Below, piece after piece: positions 8,718 through 16,984 of a stretch of DNA of 46,675 nt. A model generated the notes under the pieces. The model searched no databases. It was not told the DNA's origin and saw only the letters and a program-made list of their open reading frames with translations. The stretch spans positions 1 to 46,675 of the forward strand of contig NZ_JABXKK010000027.1 of assembly GCF_017115045.1 (NCBI RefSeq). Reading direction: 5' to 3'. A program made the translations under genes and the position numbers. The stretch's first letter is position 1. The number at the start of each line of letters is the position of its first letter. The DNA is from Nostoc sp. NMS8. Its GTDB lineage: Bacteria; Cyanobacteriota; Cyanobacteriia; Cyanobacteriales; Nostocaceae.

Positions 8718-9467
8718 TTAATATGGGCTGGCAGTGGGGCGGACAATTATCTCGTTCACATCAACGTCATCCGGTTGCTCGATTGCAAAGGCGATCGCTC
8801 TGGCGATCGCTTCAGCCGGAAGCGCAATCTTACGGAATTCCTCCATCCCTTTGCCGGCTTCGGCATCAGTGATACTATCTGCGAGTTCGGACTCTGTTAC
8901 GCCTGGGGAAATAACTGTAACGCGAATGTCGGTATTTTCCTGACGCAGCCCCTCCGAAATTGCCAGCACGGCGAATTTGGTAGCTGAGTAAACGGCGGAG
9001 GTTGGCCACACAGCATGTCCGCCGATGGATGACAGATTGATGAACTGGCCGAATCCTTGGCGCTTCATCAAAGGGAGTCCGGCGGCGATGCCATTGAGTA
9101 CGCCACGGATGTTCACGTCAATCATCCAGTCCCATTCATCGACCTTCAGAGCTTCTAACTTTGAGAGCGGCATAACACCAGCATTATTGATAATGACATC
9201 AACGCGGCCAAATTTGCTCTGAGCAAATTCTACAAAAGCTTGGAAGCCGACACGAGCGGTGACATCAAGCGTCTGATACTCCGCCGAGCCTCCCTCAGAA
9301 CGGATCGCAGCCACAAGCGTTTCTAGGCGCTCGGTGCGCCGAGCGCCTAATATGACATGGATGCCCTTACGAGCAAGTAGACGTGCTGTAGCCTCACCGA
9401 TGCCGCTGCTTGCACCTGTAATCAGTACAACTTTCTGTTGTTTGGCGTTGTTTTCGTTGGCAGTCAT
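8718..9467 (-). CDS. short-chain dehydrogenase/reductase (SDR)
   Basis: The 249-aa classical SDR has cofactor loop TGASSGIG at residues 17-24, NNAG at 94-97, catalytic Ser in INLSS (146-147) and YSATK with Tyr160 and Lys164. GARRTERL after the second strand carries arginines suited to NADP(H). It is the first gene of a likely two-gene operon with the aldo/keto reductase and is divergent from an AraC-type regulator 196 bases away. That arrangement suggests an aldehyde/ketone detoxification unit. The substrate cannot be read from the sequence. Confidence 0.9.
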   Translation of the reverse strand: MTANENNAKQQKVVLITGASSGIGEATARLLARKGIHVILGARRTERLETLVAAIRSEGGSAEYQTLDVTARVGFQAFVEFAQSKFGRVDVIINNAGVMPLSKLEALKVDEWDWMIDVNIRGVLNGIAAGLPLMKRQGFGQFINLSSIGGHAVWPTSAVYSATKFAVLAISEGLRQENTDIRVTVISPGVTESELADSITDAEAGKGMEEFRKIALPAEAIARAIAFAIEQPDDVDVNEIIVRPTASPY

Positions 9468-9662
9468 AAAACGGTATTTCCAAGTTGTTGTTATTAATCT
9501 AAGAGAGTCATAGCCTACTGCGGTAATCTGAACCTGCGGAATTCTTGCCTAATCCTGCATTTTTATTTATTGTTTATGATGATAAAGATAGGCTGACCTC
9601 AACGGCTGAATATATTGGAGCTGCGCTAAGTGCTAGTTTTATAAAGGATTTCAAACGATATT
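9468..9662. promoter_or_regulatory. divergent promoter region between SDR and AraC genes
   Basis: The 195-base spacer must hold both promoters. CTGCGGTAA at 9518 and CTGCGGAAT at 9534 form a short direct repeat 16 bases apart, a possible AraC-type half-site pair. This is only a candidate: the spacing is shorter than the ~21 bases usual in the family. Confidence 0.3.
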
Positions 9663-10562
9663 ATGGAACAAACTCTTAGAAAGCAGCAGTCGGAGCTAGC
9701 CACTTTGATTGCACAGAACAGCAGCACAGATGGTATGCAGTCCACGGCGATCGAGCGATTGTTCTTGTTCCGCTCCTCACAACCAAGCGCGCCCCTTCAT
9801 GGTCTGCATGAGCCTTCCTTGTGCATCGTTGCTCAGGGCAAAAAGCAGGTGATGTTGGCAGACAATCTTTATGTTTATGGGAAAGATGAATATCTGGTAG
9901 TGTCTATCGATTTGCCTGTCATCGGCCAAGTGATTGAAGCGACGCCAACCGTTCCGTATCTGTGCCTTCGGCTCGATTTAGATCCAGGAGAACTCAGTAC
10001 ACTGATGATGGAGGCAAAACTAGACGCTCCCGCTAACCAACCATTAAAACCGGGCTTGTCTGTTAATCCTGCTAGCCCGCAACTGCTGGATGCAGCTATA
10101 CGACTTATAAGGTTGTTGGAAACGCCCCAAGATATTGCCATCCTTGCACCTTTGGTTGTCCGAGAAATTCTCTACCGTTTGTTATCAGGCGAACACAGTG
10201 CTAGATTGCGACAGATTGCTTTAGTTGATAAACAACTCCAAGCGATCGCCAGAGCGATCAACTGGCTCAAATGGAACTATGAAAAGCCATTTCAGATCGA
10301 TACGATCGCTCGTGAAGCGCGTATGAGTACTTCGTCCCTTCATCATCACTTCAAATCTGTCACCACGATGAGTCCTTTGCAATATCAAAAACAACTTAGG
10401 CTACAACAAGCCCGTAACTTGATGCTAGGACAGGGCATGGATGCGGCGACAGCGAGTTATTCCGTAGGTTATGAAAGCCCCTCACAATTTAGCCGTGAAT
10501 ACAGCCGACTGTTCGGCGCACCACCATTACGTGATATAGCTCGACTAAAAAGTGGAGTTTAA
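9663..10562 (+). CDS. AraC family transcriptional regulator
   Basis: The 299-aa product has an N-terminal cupin-type AraC_N domain (roughly residues 20-175; PLHGLHEPSLCIVAQGKKQV is characteristic). The C-terminal ~100 residues carry two helix-turn-helix units, with REARMSTSSLHHHFKSVT and SYSVGYESPSQFSREYSRLFG matching the family pattern. It is divergent from the SDR-aldo/keto reductase pair, which it most likely controls; regulators of this domain layout often sit beside oxidoreductases they activate. The ligand is unknown, possibly an electrophilic metabolite. The ATG at 9663 was chosen since it gives the full cupin domain. Confidence 0.88.
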   Translation: MEQTLRKQQSELATLIAQNSSTDGMQSTAIERLFLFRSSQPSAPLHGLHEPSLCIVAQGKKQVMLADNLYVYGKDEYLVVSIDLPVIGQVIEATPTVPYLCLRLDLDPGELSTLMMEAKLDAPANQPLKPGLSVNPASPQLLDAAIRLIRLLETPQDIAILAPLVVREILYRLLSGEHSARLRQIALVDKQLQAIARAINWLKWNYEKPFQIDTIAREARMSTSSLHHHFKSVTTMSPLQYQKQLRLQQARNLMLGQGMDAATASYSVGYESPSQFSREYSRLFGAPPLRDIARLKSGV

Positions 10563-10636
10563 GGGCATGGAGAGAAATCAATTCAAAATTCAAAATTAAA
10601 GAATTCCTGCCCCCTGCCGCCTCTTCCCTATTGCCC

Positions 10637-11323
10637 TTAAAAATTAGAAGCGATCGCACTTGAATCTGTCTCAATGAGTGAGTTCAGCAATGTCCACAAC
10701 TCTAAATCAGTAAAATCTGAAATTGCCATAAATGCGCCGAATGACTGCAAAACTTGCGGCTCGTGGGTGGAAGCAATGCCAATGGTACGGATATCTGCGC
10801 TCACTGCTGAACGAATACCAGAGGGAGAGTCTTCTAAAGCGATCGCTTCTCCTGCTTGAATATCCAACTTATTTAAAGCAACTTGGTAGGGTGCAGGATC
10901 GGGTTTACCTGCAATACAATCATCCGCCAAAACAATTGTATGAAACGCTTCTTTGATTCCCAAAACTTCTAGCATAAATTCTGCATTTAATCTAGGGGCA
11001 TTAGTTACTAATGCTCGTTTTAACTGATGTGTATCTGTCCATGCTAGTAATTCAGAAAATCCACTCAGCGGTTTCAGATGCGATGCGAGTTTGCGGAAAA
11101 GCGCCTCTTTTTCATCTGCAAATTTTTGCCCTTCTGCTGCTGATAATTGTGGCAGAATATCCTTAACAATTTCTGGATTTAGCCCACCACTAATTCGGGA
11201 TTTATAAAATGTTTCGTCAATTTCTATACTGTAATTTAACAGCATTTCCTGCCAAGCTCGGTAGTGTATAGGGTCAGTATTGACAATAGTGCCGTCTAGG
11301 TCAAAGAGAATTGCAGCCAGCAT
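10637..11323 (-). CDS. HAD-superfamily hydrolase, beta-phosphoglucomutase-like
   Basis: The 228-aa product has nucleophile motif FDLDGT (Asp8, Asp10), motif II VTNAP, the Lys of GKPDPAPY, and motif IV LEDSPSGI. A helical cap follows motif I (TDPIHYRAWQEML), which marks the beta-phosphoglucomutase/phosphatase group (cap type C1). It acts on a small phosphorylated metabolite, either dephosphorylating it or moving the phosphate within a sugar. It lies divergent from a NagB-like gene, which fits a sugar-phosphate role, but a specific substrate cannot be assigned. Confidence 0.87.
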   Translation of the reverse strand: MLAAILFDLDGTIVNTDPIHYRAWQEMLLNYSIEIDETFYKSRISGGLNPEIVKDILPQLSAAEGQKFADEKEALFRKLASHLKPLSGFSELLAWTDTHQLKRALVTNAPRLNAEFMLEVLGIKEAFHTIVLADDCIAGKPDPAPYQVALNKLDIQAGEAIALEDSPSGIRSAVSADIRTIGIASTHEPQVLQSFGAFMAISDFTDLELWTLLNSLIETDSSAIASNF

Positions 11324-11508
11324 GATTTTTTGGTAAAATGTAAATAATTGTTAACTTAATTTAAATAGTTTACATGGTTTTTTGTCTTTTTTCCTGTAAG
11401 GAAAAAGTTGCGAATTAATCTGCTAAATCCGAAAATCTATATTGAATAAGGCATATAAGGACAGACAGGTAGAGCATCTCAACAAACTGCCGTATAATTG
11501 ATCACCTT

Positions 11509-12294
11509 ATGTGTAAGCAAATGCTAGCCGCGACAAACTTTTTTCGTGTTGATGATTTACTGGTGCAGATTTACAACACTGAAGTCGAAATGGCCAAAGA
11601 TGTTGCCGAAATCGCCCAAAAGCATTTACAGCAAGTTCTCAAGCAACAAGATACTGCTGCTGTATTGTTAGCAACAGGTAATTCCCAACTCAAATTTCTC
11701 GATGCGTTGATTGCGTTGGGTGGTGTGGATTGGTCACGGATTATTATGTTCCATCTAGATGAATATTTGGGAATTACTGCTGACCATTCTGCCAGTTTTC
11801 GGCGTTATATGCGAGAACGTGTAGAAAAGCGGGTTGCTCCTAAGGAATTTCACTATCTAGAAGGTGATACATTGCAACCAGTGGCAGAGTGCGATCGCTA
11901 CACTAAACTACTGCAAGCACAACCAATTGACTTATGCTGTCTTGGTATTGGCGAAAATGGACATTTGGCTTTTAACGATCCAACAGTAGCAAATTTTCAA
12001 GATCCCTACAGTGTGAAACTGGTGAAACTAGATAAAGTCAACCGTCAGCAACAAGTAAGCACAGGTCACTTTCCGAATTTAGAAACTGTTCCACAATATG
12101 CTTTTACTGTCACCATCCCGACGATTTGTTCAGCTACAAAAATTATCTGTCTTGCTCCAGAAAAACGTAAAGCGAATGTGGTAAAAGAGATGTTGCAAGG
12201 AGCTATAAGTACAGATTGTCCGGCTTCTATTCTCCGTCAACAATCCCAAGCAACGTTATTTTTAGATGTTAATTCTGCTAGTTTACTTTTCTGA
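11509..12294 (+). CDS. nagB: glucosamine-6-phosphate deaminase / 6-phosphogluconolactonase-like protein
   Basis: The 261-aa length equals that of NagB. Motifs in order are LLATGNSQLKFLDAL (phosphate loop), FHLDEYLG (catalytic Asp region), CLGIGENGHLAFNDP (His/Glu catalytic relay) and a downstream KRKANVVKEML. The DEY and GENGHLAFNDP combination favours glucosamine-6-phosphate deaminase over 6-phosphogluconolactonase, which shares the fold. It would convert glucosamine-6-P to fructose-6-P and ammonia. A second ATG lies four codons downstream; neither start has a strong ribosome site. Neighbouring HAD hydrolase is divergent. Confidence 0.85.
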   Translation: MCKQMLAATNFFRVDDLLVQIYNTEVEMAKDVAEIAQKHLQQVLKQQDTAAVLLATGNSQLKFLDALIALGGVDWSRIIMFHLDEYLGITADHSASFRRYMRERVEKRVAPKEFHYLEGDTLQPVAECDRYTKLLQAQPIDLCCLGIGENGHLAFNDPTVANFQDPYSVKLVKLDKVNRQQQVSTGHFPNLETVPQYAFTVTIPTICSATKIICLAPEKRKANVVKEMLQGAISTDCPASILRQQSQATLFLDVNSASLLF

Positions 12295-12650
12295 AAAGGG
12301 ATTAGGGGAGAATCACATCATATCTTTAATATGACAAACCTTGACTCTCAAGCTATCCAAAAGCATCGTTTTAATTGGGGACGACATAAACTCCGATCGC
12401 ACGTTATACCGTTTCTTTGTGAAGCTGTATATGATTCACCCTCTGGCTATCGCCGTCTCCCCGATGCCGGGGACTACAGCTATCGTGTACACACAAGTCT
12501 AATTATCCCCCTTGGAAAAGCTATCCATTATAAACATCCTTGTGTGTACACCGTAGCCTAAAAGGAGAGACTTTGAATTTTCCCGCTTTTCGCATCGTGA
12601 AGGCAGTTAGGTTTTTTTAGATGACGTGAAAAGTCAGTTATTTTTTAATG
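12295..12650. repeat. gene-free gap holding an 80-bp inverted-repeat element
   Basis: GTGTACACACAAG (12485-12497) and its exact complement CTTGTGTGTACAC (12539-12551) face each other across 41 bases. With flanking partial matches the element spans about 12478-12558. A small GC hairpin CCCCGATGCCGGGG lies just before it. The only long open frame here (12331-12561) runs through the element and was not accepted as a gene. Confidence 0.5.
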
Positions 12651-13526
12651 TCAATCCAAAGATTCCATTAACTCAATACACTTGTGCATCTGCTGGCGTA
12701 TGGTTTCTCGATCGGCATGAAACCTTCGTCCATGACCTGGTAGCACCCATTCAAAAGAGTAACTAGCCAAGTTACGCATTGATTTAATCTGTTCTGACCA
12801 AGAATACCAACAGAAATCGCGGAATGCAGCCAATTGGTGCAAGCTTTCTGACCAAGCGAGATGATCGCCAGTGAACAGAAACTTATTTTTGTAGAGTAGG
12901 ACTGTTTGTCCTTTGGTGTGACCGGGAACTGGGATAATTAATAAATCTGGAGTTAAGGCAAATGGTTCAGAACCAGTTAGCTGTATTTCTACATTGCGAG
13001 TATCCGCAATAATATCATCAGTGTGGAGGATGCGATCGCACTGAAAATGCTCGGCAAATTTTTGATGATCTGCCACATCATCCTTATGAGTTAGGTACAT
13101 ATAACGAATTGGCCCCAGTTCTTCTAAACGCTTAACTAAAGGCGGTGTAAACCGGGGAGAATCCACCAAAATATTACCTTCTGGAAGTTGAATTAAATAG
13201 CTAGCAGCACCGTAGGATTTTTCAGAATGATAGCCACAGTGGTAAACATTTTCTGCTACTAATATTGGAAACTTTTCTTGAGCAACTTTAATATCTTTTG
13301 GTTTCTCAACTGTGCCAATGGAACTGGTAGGACAAGCTAAAAGTGCTTCAAGTGCTGCTAATCTTTCCGCTTCATTCGTTGGTTGATGATAAACAGCCGA
13401 TTGAGCGTCTACATCATAAAATACTTCAGGAGCCATCCAGCGACAGGTATCACAATCAATACAGGTAGTATCTACATAAAAATCGCCGTTGACATTTTGG
13501 GGACGACGCTGATTTAAATGAGCCAT
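12651..13526 (-). CDS. ferredoxin-like/metallo-beta-lactamase-fold fusion protein
   Basis: The 291-aa chain begins with a ferredoxin-type domain: CIDCDTC (Cys22, 25, 28) and a distal ACP (Cys65). This gives four cysteines for a possible iron-sulfur cluster. A metallo-beta-lactamase-fold domain follows, with THKDDVADH at 146-154, VPGHTKGQT, FTGDH and LPGHGRRF. The canonical HxHxDH is altered because the second His is Asp149, while the later metal ligands are present. Known of the fold: hydrolases and flavodiiron-type redox proteins. Inferred: a redox-linked or cluster-carrying hydrolase; the reaction is unknown. It is monocistronic. Confidence 0.82.
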   Translation of the reverse strand: MAHLNQRRPQNVNGDFYVDTTCIDCDTCRWMAPEVFYDVDAQSAVYHQPTNEAERLAALEALLACPTSSIGTVEKPKDIKVAQEKFPILVAENVYHCGYHSEKSYGAASYLIQLPEGNILVDSPRFTPPLVKRLEELGPIRYMYLTHKDDVADHQKFAEHFQCDRILHTDDIIADTRNVEIQLTGSEPFALTPDLLIIPVPGHTKGQTVLLYKNKFLFTGDHLAWSESLHQLAAFRDFCWYSWSEQIKSMRNLASYSFEWVLPGHGRRFHADRETIRQQMHKCIELMESLD

Positions 13527-13710
13527 ATTAATCCTTTTGCTTCCAGGCGCTTGCTGGGGAGCGATAAACTCTATATCACTAAGTTAGCAAAAGTAAGTTG
13601 AGGCTGTAGCCGTCACTAGAAGTAAATCTGCTCAAAAATATTAAGTCTCGTGAAACCCAGTCAGCAGAAAATGGGAAAACTTAATAGACACCAACTGCCT
13701 ATTCCCAAAT

Positions 13711-15075
13711 ATGCTTTACTGTTCTAATTCCAGTTGTTCAAATCCTTTTAACCCTGATGACAATAAGTTTTGTATTAAGTGTGGACAAACACTCACACTA
13801 TTATTGAGAAACCGTTTCCGAGTAATACGACTTTTGGGTGAGGGTGGATTTAGCAGAACTTATGAAGCTAGGGATGCAGATAAGATAGACGAACCTTGCG
13901 TAATTAAGCAATTTGTCCCTCAATTTGAAGGAACGGCTGCACTTGAGAAAGCTACAGAGTTATTTAAGCAAGAAGCGAAGCGTCTATATGATTTGGGAGA
14001 ACACCCGCAAATTCCCCGTCTGATTGCTTATTTTGAACAGGATAAGCGGCTTTATTTGGTACAAGAGTTGATTCAGGGGCAGAATTTATTACAAGAATTG
14101 CAGCAGCAGGGAGCCTTTAGCGAAGAAAAGATCAAACAGCTTTTAACTGATTTATTACCTATTTTGAAGTTTATCCATGAACGTGGTGTAATTCACCGAG
14201 ACATCAAGCCAGAAAATATCATGCGTCGTCTAGATGGCAAGTTAATATTAATTGATTTTGGTGTTTCTAAACAAATTACAAAAACTTTTTTAGGTGTTGG
14301 CACAACAGTAGGAACGCCTGGATATACACCATTAGAGCAAATGCGTGGTCAAGTTTTACCTGCAAGTGACCTTTATAGTTTGGGTGTAACTTGTATTCGG
14401 CTATTAACCCAATGTTTACCAAAAGTAGATGGTTCTGATGAACTTTATGATGCGCTCAGAGGTTGCTGGATATGGAGAAAAGATTTACCACAAGGTAGAA
14501 GTATTACTCCTGACTTTGGGAAAGTTTTAGATAAGTTAATTCAAGATTATGTGAAGGAACGCTATCAATCTGCTGATGAGGTTATACAAGCTCTTAATTC
14601 TGAGAATCTGAATTCATCAGTGGGGATAGATTATACAATTTTGCAAAAGTTACTAGCATCTGGTAAATGGCAACAAGCTGATCAAGAAACTTGGAAGCTT
14701 ATGCTTAAAATATCTAGTCGAGAAAAAGAAGGTTATCTCAGAGTAGAAGATATCGAAAAGTTTCCCTGTCAAGACCTCTTAACTATTGATCGCTTGTGGG
14801 TAAAATACAGTAATGGGCGCTTTGGTTTTAGTATTCAAAAGCAAATATGGGAGAGCGTTGGGGGAAAACCTGACTTAAATTTGGAAACCTGGGAATATTT
14901 TGGAGAGTGTCTAGGTTGGCGGATTAAAAATAATTGGAAGCCTTATGAATTTCTCTCATTTACATTAACTGCTCCGATAGGAGAACTACCCAGAGCGATA
15001 TGGAGTATGAGATTGGATGGAAGAAGAAAAAGACTTTCTGCCCTCACATCAAGGCTTGTGAATTGTAAAATTTAG
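13711..15075 (+). CDS. Ser/Thr protein kinase with zinc ribbon and C-terminal GUN4 domain
   Basis: The 454-aa chain opens with a zinc ribbon (Cys4, 9, 21, 24). The kinase domain follows: GEGGFSRTYEA, Lys66 in VIKQF, HRDIKPEN at 162-169, DFG at 182-184, and the activation-segment motif GTPGYTPLEQ. From about residue 308 the chain matches a GUN4 domain (ILQKLLASGKWQQADQETW ... RLWVKYSNGRFGFSIQKQIW). GUN4 binds porphyrins such as Mg-protoporphyrin. Inferred: a cytoplasmic kinase whose activity answers tetrapyrrole or heme status. It lies 650 bases from heme A genes, which is suggestive only. All catalytic residues are present. Confidence 0.9.
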   Translation: MLYCSNSSCSNPFNPDDNKFCIKCGQTLTLLLRNRFRVIRLLGEGGFSRTYEARDADKIDEPCVIKQFVPQFEGTAALEKATELFKQEAKRLYDLGEHPQIPRLIAYFEQDKRLYLVQELIQGQNLLQELQQQGAFSEEKIKQLLTDLLPILKFIHERGVIHRDIKPENIMRRLDGKLILIDFGVSKQITKTFLGVGTTVGTPGYTPLEQMRGQVLPASDLYSLGVTCIRLLTQCLPKVDGSDELYDALRGCWIWRKDLPQGRSITPDFGKVLDKLIQDYVKERYQSADEVIQALNSENLNSSVGIDYTILQKLLASGKWQQADQETWKLMLKISSREKEGYLRVEDIEKFPCQDLLTIDRLWVKYSNGRFGFSIQKQIWESVGGKPDLNLETWEYFGECLGWRIKNNWKPYEFLSFTLTAPIGELPRAIWSMRLDGRRKRLSALTSRLVNCKI

Positions 15076-15095
15076 TAGTTAAGGAAAAATTAGCT

Positions 15096-15278
15096 ATGAC
15101 AGAAATTGTATTTCTCGTTGAAGATGATCCAGATAGTGGTTATACAGCTAAAGCTTTAACCGAGTCAATTTTTACTCAGGCTGACGATATAGAAACACTA
15201 CAGGAAATGGTTCGTGATGCAGTTCACTGCCATTTTCCTAATGAAGAAAATCGTGCTTGCAGAATCTTACTTAAATAA
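15096..15278 (+). CDS. HicB-like/DUF-type small protein
   Basis: The 60-aa product, MTEIVFLVEDDPDSGYTAKA onward, matches small HicB-like proteins with the pattern IFTQADDIETLQEMVRDAVHCHF. Relatives usually continue past this point with a few residues of the RLHFVRDE kind; here the tail is ENRACRILLK and then stop, so the C-terminus looks clipped. It begins 20 bases after the GUN4-kinase gene on the same strand. No HicA toxin gene follows. It may be an orphan antitoxin-like regulator. Confidence 0.6.
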   Translation: MTEIVFLVEDDPDSGYTAKALTESIFTQADDIETLQEMVRDAVHCHFPNEENRACRILLK

Positions 15279-15298
15279 TATCGATCCAAAGGGTGGCA

Positions 15299-15541
15299 TT
15301 AGGCAACCTCTTTAGTGAAATTCAGGTCAATACTATCAAGTATCGGTAGAGTATGACCCAAACGCAATCCTAAAATAATCCATCCTTCAAGAGCATCTTG
15401 CAAATCCTCACGGCAAGCCTCTAGTGTTGCAGCGTTTGCCCACACTCCTTGACACTCTGGAATTTCGCTATAGAAAGTCCTATCCTCAAGCAACTCGTAG
15501 GTTGCTTTGTGCATTGCTGTACCAATGTAATTTATCAACAT
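15299..15541 (-). CDS. HicB family antitoxin-like protein, orphan
   Basis: The 80-aa product has the HicB partial RNase H-like fold pattern: YELLEDRTFYSEIPECQGVW, then LEACREDLQDALEGWIILGL. In complete systems a small HicA mRNA interferase gene is adjacent. Neither side has one: downstream is the convergent 60-aa HicB-like gene and upstream is AT-rich spacer before ctaB. No C-terminal DNA-binding domain is visible. It may neutralise a distant HicA or be a relic. Confidence 0.7.
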   Translation of the reverse strand: MLINYIGTAMHKATYELLEDRTFYSEIPECQGVWANAATLEACREDLQDALEGWIILGLRLGHTLPILDSIDLNFTKEVA

Positions 15542-15726
15542 TTATATTTTTACAAGTTCATTCAGCTTTTTAATCAATTTGGTTATAAGTGAAATTGTAC
15601 TTGCGTAGGCGTAGCCCATCGTAGACATCACAAATCCGCAAAAGTCTAATTATTATGTATAGTTTTTAATTTCTGAAAATGCGATCGCGCCCCTTTACCA
15701 AACGCGATCGCTAAATTTTCCATCCC

Positions 15727-16680
15727 CTAAGCTATAAAATGCAACTGATTGATCGCTGCATTAATTAGATTATGGGTAACGGGAAGGCTATCAACTACCA
15801 TCCCCAGACACAACAGCATCATGTAGGAGATGGAAAAGAGAAACAACTCTCTAGCGACAGTGCGATCCTCTGGATTTTGCAACAGCCGCCAAGATTTGTG
15901 GATAAATAATCCTCCCAGACTGACGGCGATCGCAGCATAAAGAATTCCACTTGCGCCCAAAGGATAAACCAATAACACGGTTGCAATTACTGTCACCAGC
16001 GTATAGTACCAAATCTGCTTCACTGTTGCCGTATCACCTTCAATTACAGGTAGCATTGGTATCCCCACCTTTGCGTAATCGTCCCGAATCATCAGAGCTA
16101 AAGCCCAGAAATGGGGTGGTGTCCACAAAAAGACGATGGCAAAAATTAACCACGCTGACCAACTTAAAGTGCCCGTGACGGCAGCCCAACCTACTAACGC
16201 CGGAATTGCCCCAGCCGCTCCACCAACAACGATATTCTGGGTGGTGTGACGTTTCAGCCAGTGGGTATAGACCAAAATATAAAAGACGATGCCAGAGAAT
16301 GCTAATAGAGCGGCTAACAGGTTGGCAAATACTGCTAGGAGTGTAAAAGAAATCGTCGCCAGTGCGATCGCAAAAATTAGAGCATCGCGTGGCTGCACCT
16401 TACCCGAAGGTATCGGACGATGGCGCGTCCGCTCCATGTCATAATCAATATCCCGGTCATAGACACAATTAATGGTCTGGGCGCTTGCAGCAGCCAAAGT
16501 GCCACCAGTGAGAGTTACTAGCAACAGCAATGGGTCTACTTCTCCCTTAGCAGCAATCCACATACTTCCAGCCGTGGTAATCAAAAGCAACGGAATAATC
16601 CGAGGCTTGGTTAGCTGGTAGTAGCTTTGAACTACCTGTAAAAATGTTTCGTGGTGGCGAGAGACATTAGTCTCAATCAT
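15727..16680 (-). CDS. ctaB: protoheme IX farnesyltransferase (heme O synthase) CtaB
   Basis: The 317-aa UbiA-family membrane prenyltransferase attaches farnesyl to heme b to make heme O. The NCVYDRDID motif and the following [11 protein letters not shown] are the Mg-diphosphate site and family signature. Hydrophobic stretches along the chain agree with eight to nine transmembrane helices. It lies downstream of ctaA on the same strand and is divergent from coxBAC, the usual order in Nostoc-type cox1 loci. Its product feeds CtaA. Confidence 0.95.
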   Translation of the reverse strand: MIETNVSRHHETFLQVVQSYYQLTKPRIIPLLLITTAGSMWIAAKGEVDPLLLLVTLTGGTLAAASAQTINCVYDRDIDYDMERTRHRPIPSGKVQPRDALIFAIALATISFTLLAVFANLLAALLAFSGIVFYILVYTHWLKRHTTQNIVVGGAAGAIPALVGWAAVTGTLSWSAWLIFAIVFLWTPPHFWALALMIRDDYAKVGIPMLPVIEGDTATVKQIWYYTLVTVIATVLLVYPLGASGILYAAIAVSLGGLFIHKSWRLLQNPEDRTVARELFLFSISYMMLLCLGMVVDSLPVTHNLINAAINQLHFIA

Positions 16681-16984
16681 TTTGGCTCTGATTCCTTATT
16701 TTTCAACAACTTACAGCAGAATTCAGAATTCAGGAGCGGAGCCGGAGACGCTCCGCCTCTGGTCAGAATTCAGAAGTAAAACAGGCTTTATACCTGGCTT
16801 TGAGACGCAAGCTTGTATACTTCACTTTCCTTGAAATCCGCTGTATATGCAGCCCCGCTCAAGCTGGCTCTTTCAGACAAATGAAAACTGAGTGCTGAGT
16901 TAAGAGTAGAGACGTGATTAATCGTGTCTGTACAAGAGTTAGAAGTTAGGAGTTCTTTTCCTGCTCCCTCATCTCCTCCACTCC
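16681..16984. repeat. repeat-filled spacer between ctaA and ctaB
   Basis: Several dispersed repeats lie here: the tandem CAGAATTCAGAATTCAG near 16717, a GGAGCG/CGCTCC hairpin (16733-16754), CTGAGTGCTGAGTTAAGAG near 16889, and GTAGAGACGTGATTAATCG near 16906. No coding frame is supported. The spacer may separate ctaA and ctaB transcripts. Confidence 0.5.

Noticed and set aside
7648..9467. Part of a biosynthetic gene cluster
   Set aside because: Only an SDR, an AKR and a regulator are present, with no scaffold-forming enzyme.
12331..12561. 76-aa coding region
   Set aside because: No recognisable family, and it runs through an inverted-repeat element that explains its second half.
15096..15541. 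Complete HicAB toxin-antitoxin system
   Set aside because: No HicA-like frame exists on either strand between 15076 and 15726.
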